Part shown: positions 52,061 through 53,742 of the stretch, piece by piece
Numbering within the stretch: position 1 is the stretch's first letter
Layout: each line of letters starts with the position of its first letter
Source: Candidatus Solibacter sp.
Lineage (GTDB): Bacteria; Acidobacteriota; Terriglobia; Bryobacterales; Bryobacteraceae
Length of the DNA stretch: 53,742 bases
Assembly: GCA_013822245.1 (NCBI GenBank)
Contig: PNKE01000063.1
Location: forward strand, 1 to 53,742
Direction of reading: 5' to 3'
Notes under the pieces: model-generated
What the model saw: the letters and a program-made list of their open reading frames with translations, nothing else
The model's database searches: none
What the model was told of the DNA's origin: nothing
Made by a program: the position numbers and the translations under genes

Positions 52061-52627
52061 ATGATTCAAGCGACCCAGTTGCGCCCTGGCATGGTGATTC
52101 TGTTTAACGGCGAACTGCATTCCGTGTTTTCAATGACCCACCGCACGCCGGGCAACCTGCGCGGATTCGTGCAGGCGAAGATGCGCAACCTGCGTTCCGG
52201 ATCGATGTTCGAGCACCGGTTTTCGTCGGAAGACCGGGTGGAGCGCGCCCAACTGGAGCAGCATGAGATGGAGTTCCTCTACCAGGACGGCGACGACTAC
52301 CATTTCATGAACACCGAGACCTACGAGCAGTTGCACCTGACCAAGGACTTCATCGGCGACGGCACCGACTACCTGGTTGCCGAGATGAAGGTACAGGTGG
52401 AGTTTTACGAGGGCAAGCCGATCAGCGTGGAACTGCCGGCGACGGTGGATTTAAAGGTGATCGAAACCGAGCCGGGGCTGAGGACGGGATCGGTGTCAAA
52501 CGTCGGCAAGCCGGCGAAGCTGGAAAGCGGGTTGACGGTGAGCGTGCCTCAGTTTGTCAACGAAGGCGACGTGATCCGGGTGAACACCTCGGAAGGCACA
52601 TATCAGGAGCGGGTGGCGACGGCGTAG
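52061..52627 (+). CDS. efp: Translation elongation factor P (Asn-tip type)
   Basis: 188 aa with the three EF-P beta-barrel domains: [18 protein letters not shown] at the start, the TETYEQLHL region in domain II, and the tail [23 protein letters not shown]. The domain I loop is [10 protein letters not shown]. Aligning PGKGQAF of E. coli with PGNLRGF puts N32 at the position of the usually modified Lys34. It relieves ribosome stalling at polyproline stretches. No EpmA/EpmB, EarP or other modifying enzyme is in the window. It stands alone, divergent from the RRM gene. Confidence 0.96.
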   Translation: MIQATQLRPGMVILFNGELHSVFSMTHRTPGNLRGFVQAKMRNLRSGSMFEHRFSSEDRVERAQLEQHEMEFLYQDGDDYHFMNTETYEQLHLTKDFIGDGTDYLVAEMKVQVEFYEGKPISVELPATVDLKVIETEPGLRTGSVSNVGKPAKLESGLTVSVPQFVNEGDVIRVNTSEGTYQERVATA

Positions 52628-52683
52628 CGGGGCCGCGTGCAATCACACCAATTCAACCGCGGTGCAAGGATTCGCAGGTTCGC

Positions 52684-53681
52684 TCACGCGCCTTCTTCCT
52701 GACTATGGATAAACTCTGTCACCCGCTCTGTCAGTACGGAGTTCTTCTCCACGTGTTGGGCATAATATAGAAAAGATTGGACGGCAGTACGCTGTTTCAG
52801 TGGATCCCAAAGCTCGACGATTCTTCGCAGGTCCTCGCGGTCCAGCGCCTTCAAGCCGAGAGATTCAATAGCGCCTCTGCCGTTCTTGGAAAATGCGAGA
52901 GCGCATAGCAGGCCGAGCGCCCCCGCCGCCCAACTTCGTTCGCGAAGCCCTCAAGATCGGGTACGTCCTCGGGCTTCAATTCAAACTGCTTGACCTCCGC
53001 GGAAATGGCCAGGCGGGTTCCTTCCCAGCAATCGATATCTCCGACACGCTGCAACCGCTTGGAACCTGTCCTTACTTTGTCGATCTCAATTTGAAGGTGA
53101 GGGTTGTCGGCGCGCAAAAAACCGAAAACGATACCCTGAAGAGCGGCACCAGTGGGCTCGCCCTTTTTTGCCGCGACAGAAAATCTTTCAAGAATTGCAC
53201 GAAACAGTGGTGGTTCGGCAGAAACAGTTCCTGGATCGAATTCGTGACTTTTCAATTGACCGAGGACATACATTACAACACGTGACCGCACAGCGTCGAG
53301 ATCATGTGCGCTGTACGTTATCAGTGCATTTAACCATTTTTGATAATCGCTCCACGCCTGCGTCGCATGAGACGCACAGCTTGGATAGTCAAATCGCTTT
53401 TCGACGGCCCGAAAATACCGTTCAGCTTCGTTGTAAAACGGGCGGAGACTGAGTGTTTGTCCTTCAGGAGAAACCAAGACTATGAGCGTATTCGCACGTT
53501 GTCCTGCGGCAGTGAATTCCTGTCGAGGATACAAGGCGAGCATTTCGTCAAGGCCGGCCAGACCCTTCTCCGGCACTTCCAGCCTCTTGAGGAAATCGAT
53601 AAACGAAAGAAGAAGCCCCGCGGAAAACTTCCGCTTTGGGAAACCCCGCACGAAGTCGGCGAAAAGAAGGTCAGGCGTCAT
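52684..53681 (-). pseudogene. Frameshifted PD-(D/E)XK restriction-endonuclease-like gene (SacI-like?)
   Basis: The frame from ATG 53681 gives 276 aa and stops at 52851. Coding clearly continues in the -1 frame from about 52893 (FSKNGRGAIESLGLKALD...) to a TGA at 52684, giving about 330 aa if joined. The break lies within GCGCTCTCGCATTTTCC and is not a standard slippery site, so a one-base indel is likely. The PD-(D/E)XK-type core is GDID (214-217) with EVK (229-231), preceded by GAALQGIVFGFL and KVRTGSKRLQRV. From memory this resembles the SacI restriction-endonuclease family; I cannot confirm it. DNA here is visibly AT-richer than the rest. Its ATG overlaps the stop of an upstream gene. Confidence 0.6.
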
Positions 53682-53742
53682 GTCTCACGAACCGCCAACG
53701 TGGCAAGTCTGGGGAAGGCAGCGCGCGCCATCTCAAAGTACA
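53678..53742 (-). CDS. C-terminal end of an upstream coupled gene (partial)
   Basis: Reading in from the right edge gives YFEMARAAFPRLATLAVRET and TGA at 53680-53678, overlapping the next ATG as ATGA. Only 20 residues are visible, so no family can be assigned. A DNA methyltransferase would be the expected partner of a restriction endonuclease in this position (inference). Confidence 0.45.
   Translation of the reverse strand, partial: YFEMARAAFPRLATLAVRET

Noticed and set aside
52893-53285. Plus-strand 130-codon frame in the right-hand region
   Set aside because: It is antisense to the nuclease-like frames, which show a conserved GDID...EVK core and coupling to the upstream gene.
1-53742. 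CRISPR arrays, insertion sequences, tRNA or rRNA genes
   Set aside because: No regularly spaced repeats, transposase-like proteins, terminal inverted repeats or tRNA cloverleaf/rRNA motifs were found by reading the gaps.

Overview
The window is high-GC (roughly two-thirds G+C by eye), gene-dense chromosomal DNA. Gene content suggests an Acidobacteriota member, most likely of the Solibacteres/Bryobacterales type. Supporting signs are a TonB-dependent receptor with an N-terminal carboxypeptidase-regulatory-like domain, GH97 and DUF1080 sugar enzymes, paired DUF2339/DUF3999 proteins, an EF-P of the 'PGNLRG' loop type, a multi-Hpt CheA, and many Sec/Tat leaders. This placement is inferred from content; no rRNA gene is present.

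Layout. 1-1.1 kb: partial S41-like secreted protease and a small membrane protein (minus). 1.3-6.3 kb: clpB-lon proteostasis operon (minus) with a sigma70-like promoter. 6.5-9 kb: large membrane protein with a C-terminal beta-rich domain. 9-10.2 kb: argD. 10.3-13.6 kb: GH97 glycosidase, orphan 24-codon Tat-leader-like ORF, thioredoxin-like protein and DUF1080 protein. 13.6-16.3 kb: cobalamin riboswitch driving a TonB-dependent receptor. 16.4-18.7 kb: secreted subtilase (minus). 18.9-20.4 kb: LytS-type sensor kinase plus a 68-aa membrane protein (minus). 20.5-21.1 kb: ribA. 21.1-26.1 kb: FecR-like protein, then a polysaccharide operon (TPR protein, Wzy-like ligase, Wza-like export protein, zinc-ribbon membrane protein). 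26.1-34.5 kb: five-gene chemosensory operon (minus) in the order of Pil-Chp systems. 34.8-38.99 kb: FmdB-like zinc ribbon, small membrane protein, MFS transporter, Sua5, and prfB with a programmed +1 frameshift. 39-44 kb: M28 peptidase, ferrochelatase, alpha/beta hydrolase, haem-binding protein, threonine dehydrogenase. 44.2-45.5 kb: sugar porter. 45.5-51.2 kb: PIN-TRAM/ispD/DUF2339/DUF3999/ispF operon (minus). 51.4-52.6 kb: RRM protein and efp. 52.7-53.74 kb: AT-richer, probably acquired DNA carrying a frameshifted PD-(D/E)XK (SacI-like) restriction-endonuclease gene translationally coupled to an upstream gene that leaves the window.

Functional themes. There is stress proteostasis (ClpB and Lon), B12 acquisition under riboswitch control, export and ligation of a surface polysaccharide, and a chemosensory pathway probably tied to type IV pili or surface behaviour. 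The isoprenoid precursor enzymes IspD and IspF sit in one operon. Translation factors (RF2, EF-P, Sua5) are also present. The most unusual items are the chemosensory operon (TPR/zinc-ribbon receiver, CheW with repeated linear motifs, triple-Hpt CheA, no CheR/CheB), the decayed restriction gene at the right edge, alternative RNA hairpins ahead of efp, and the orphan Tat-like leader.
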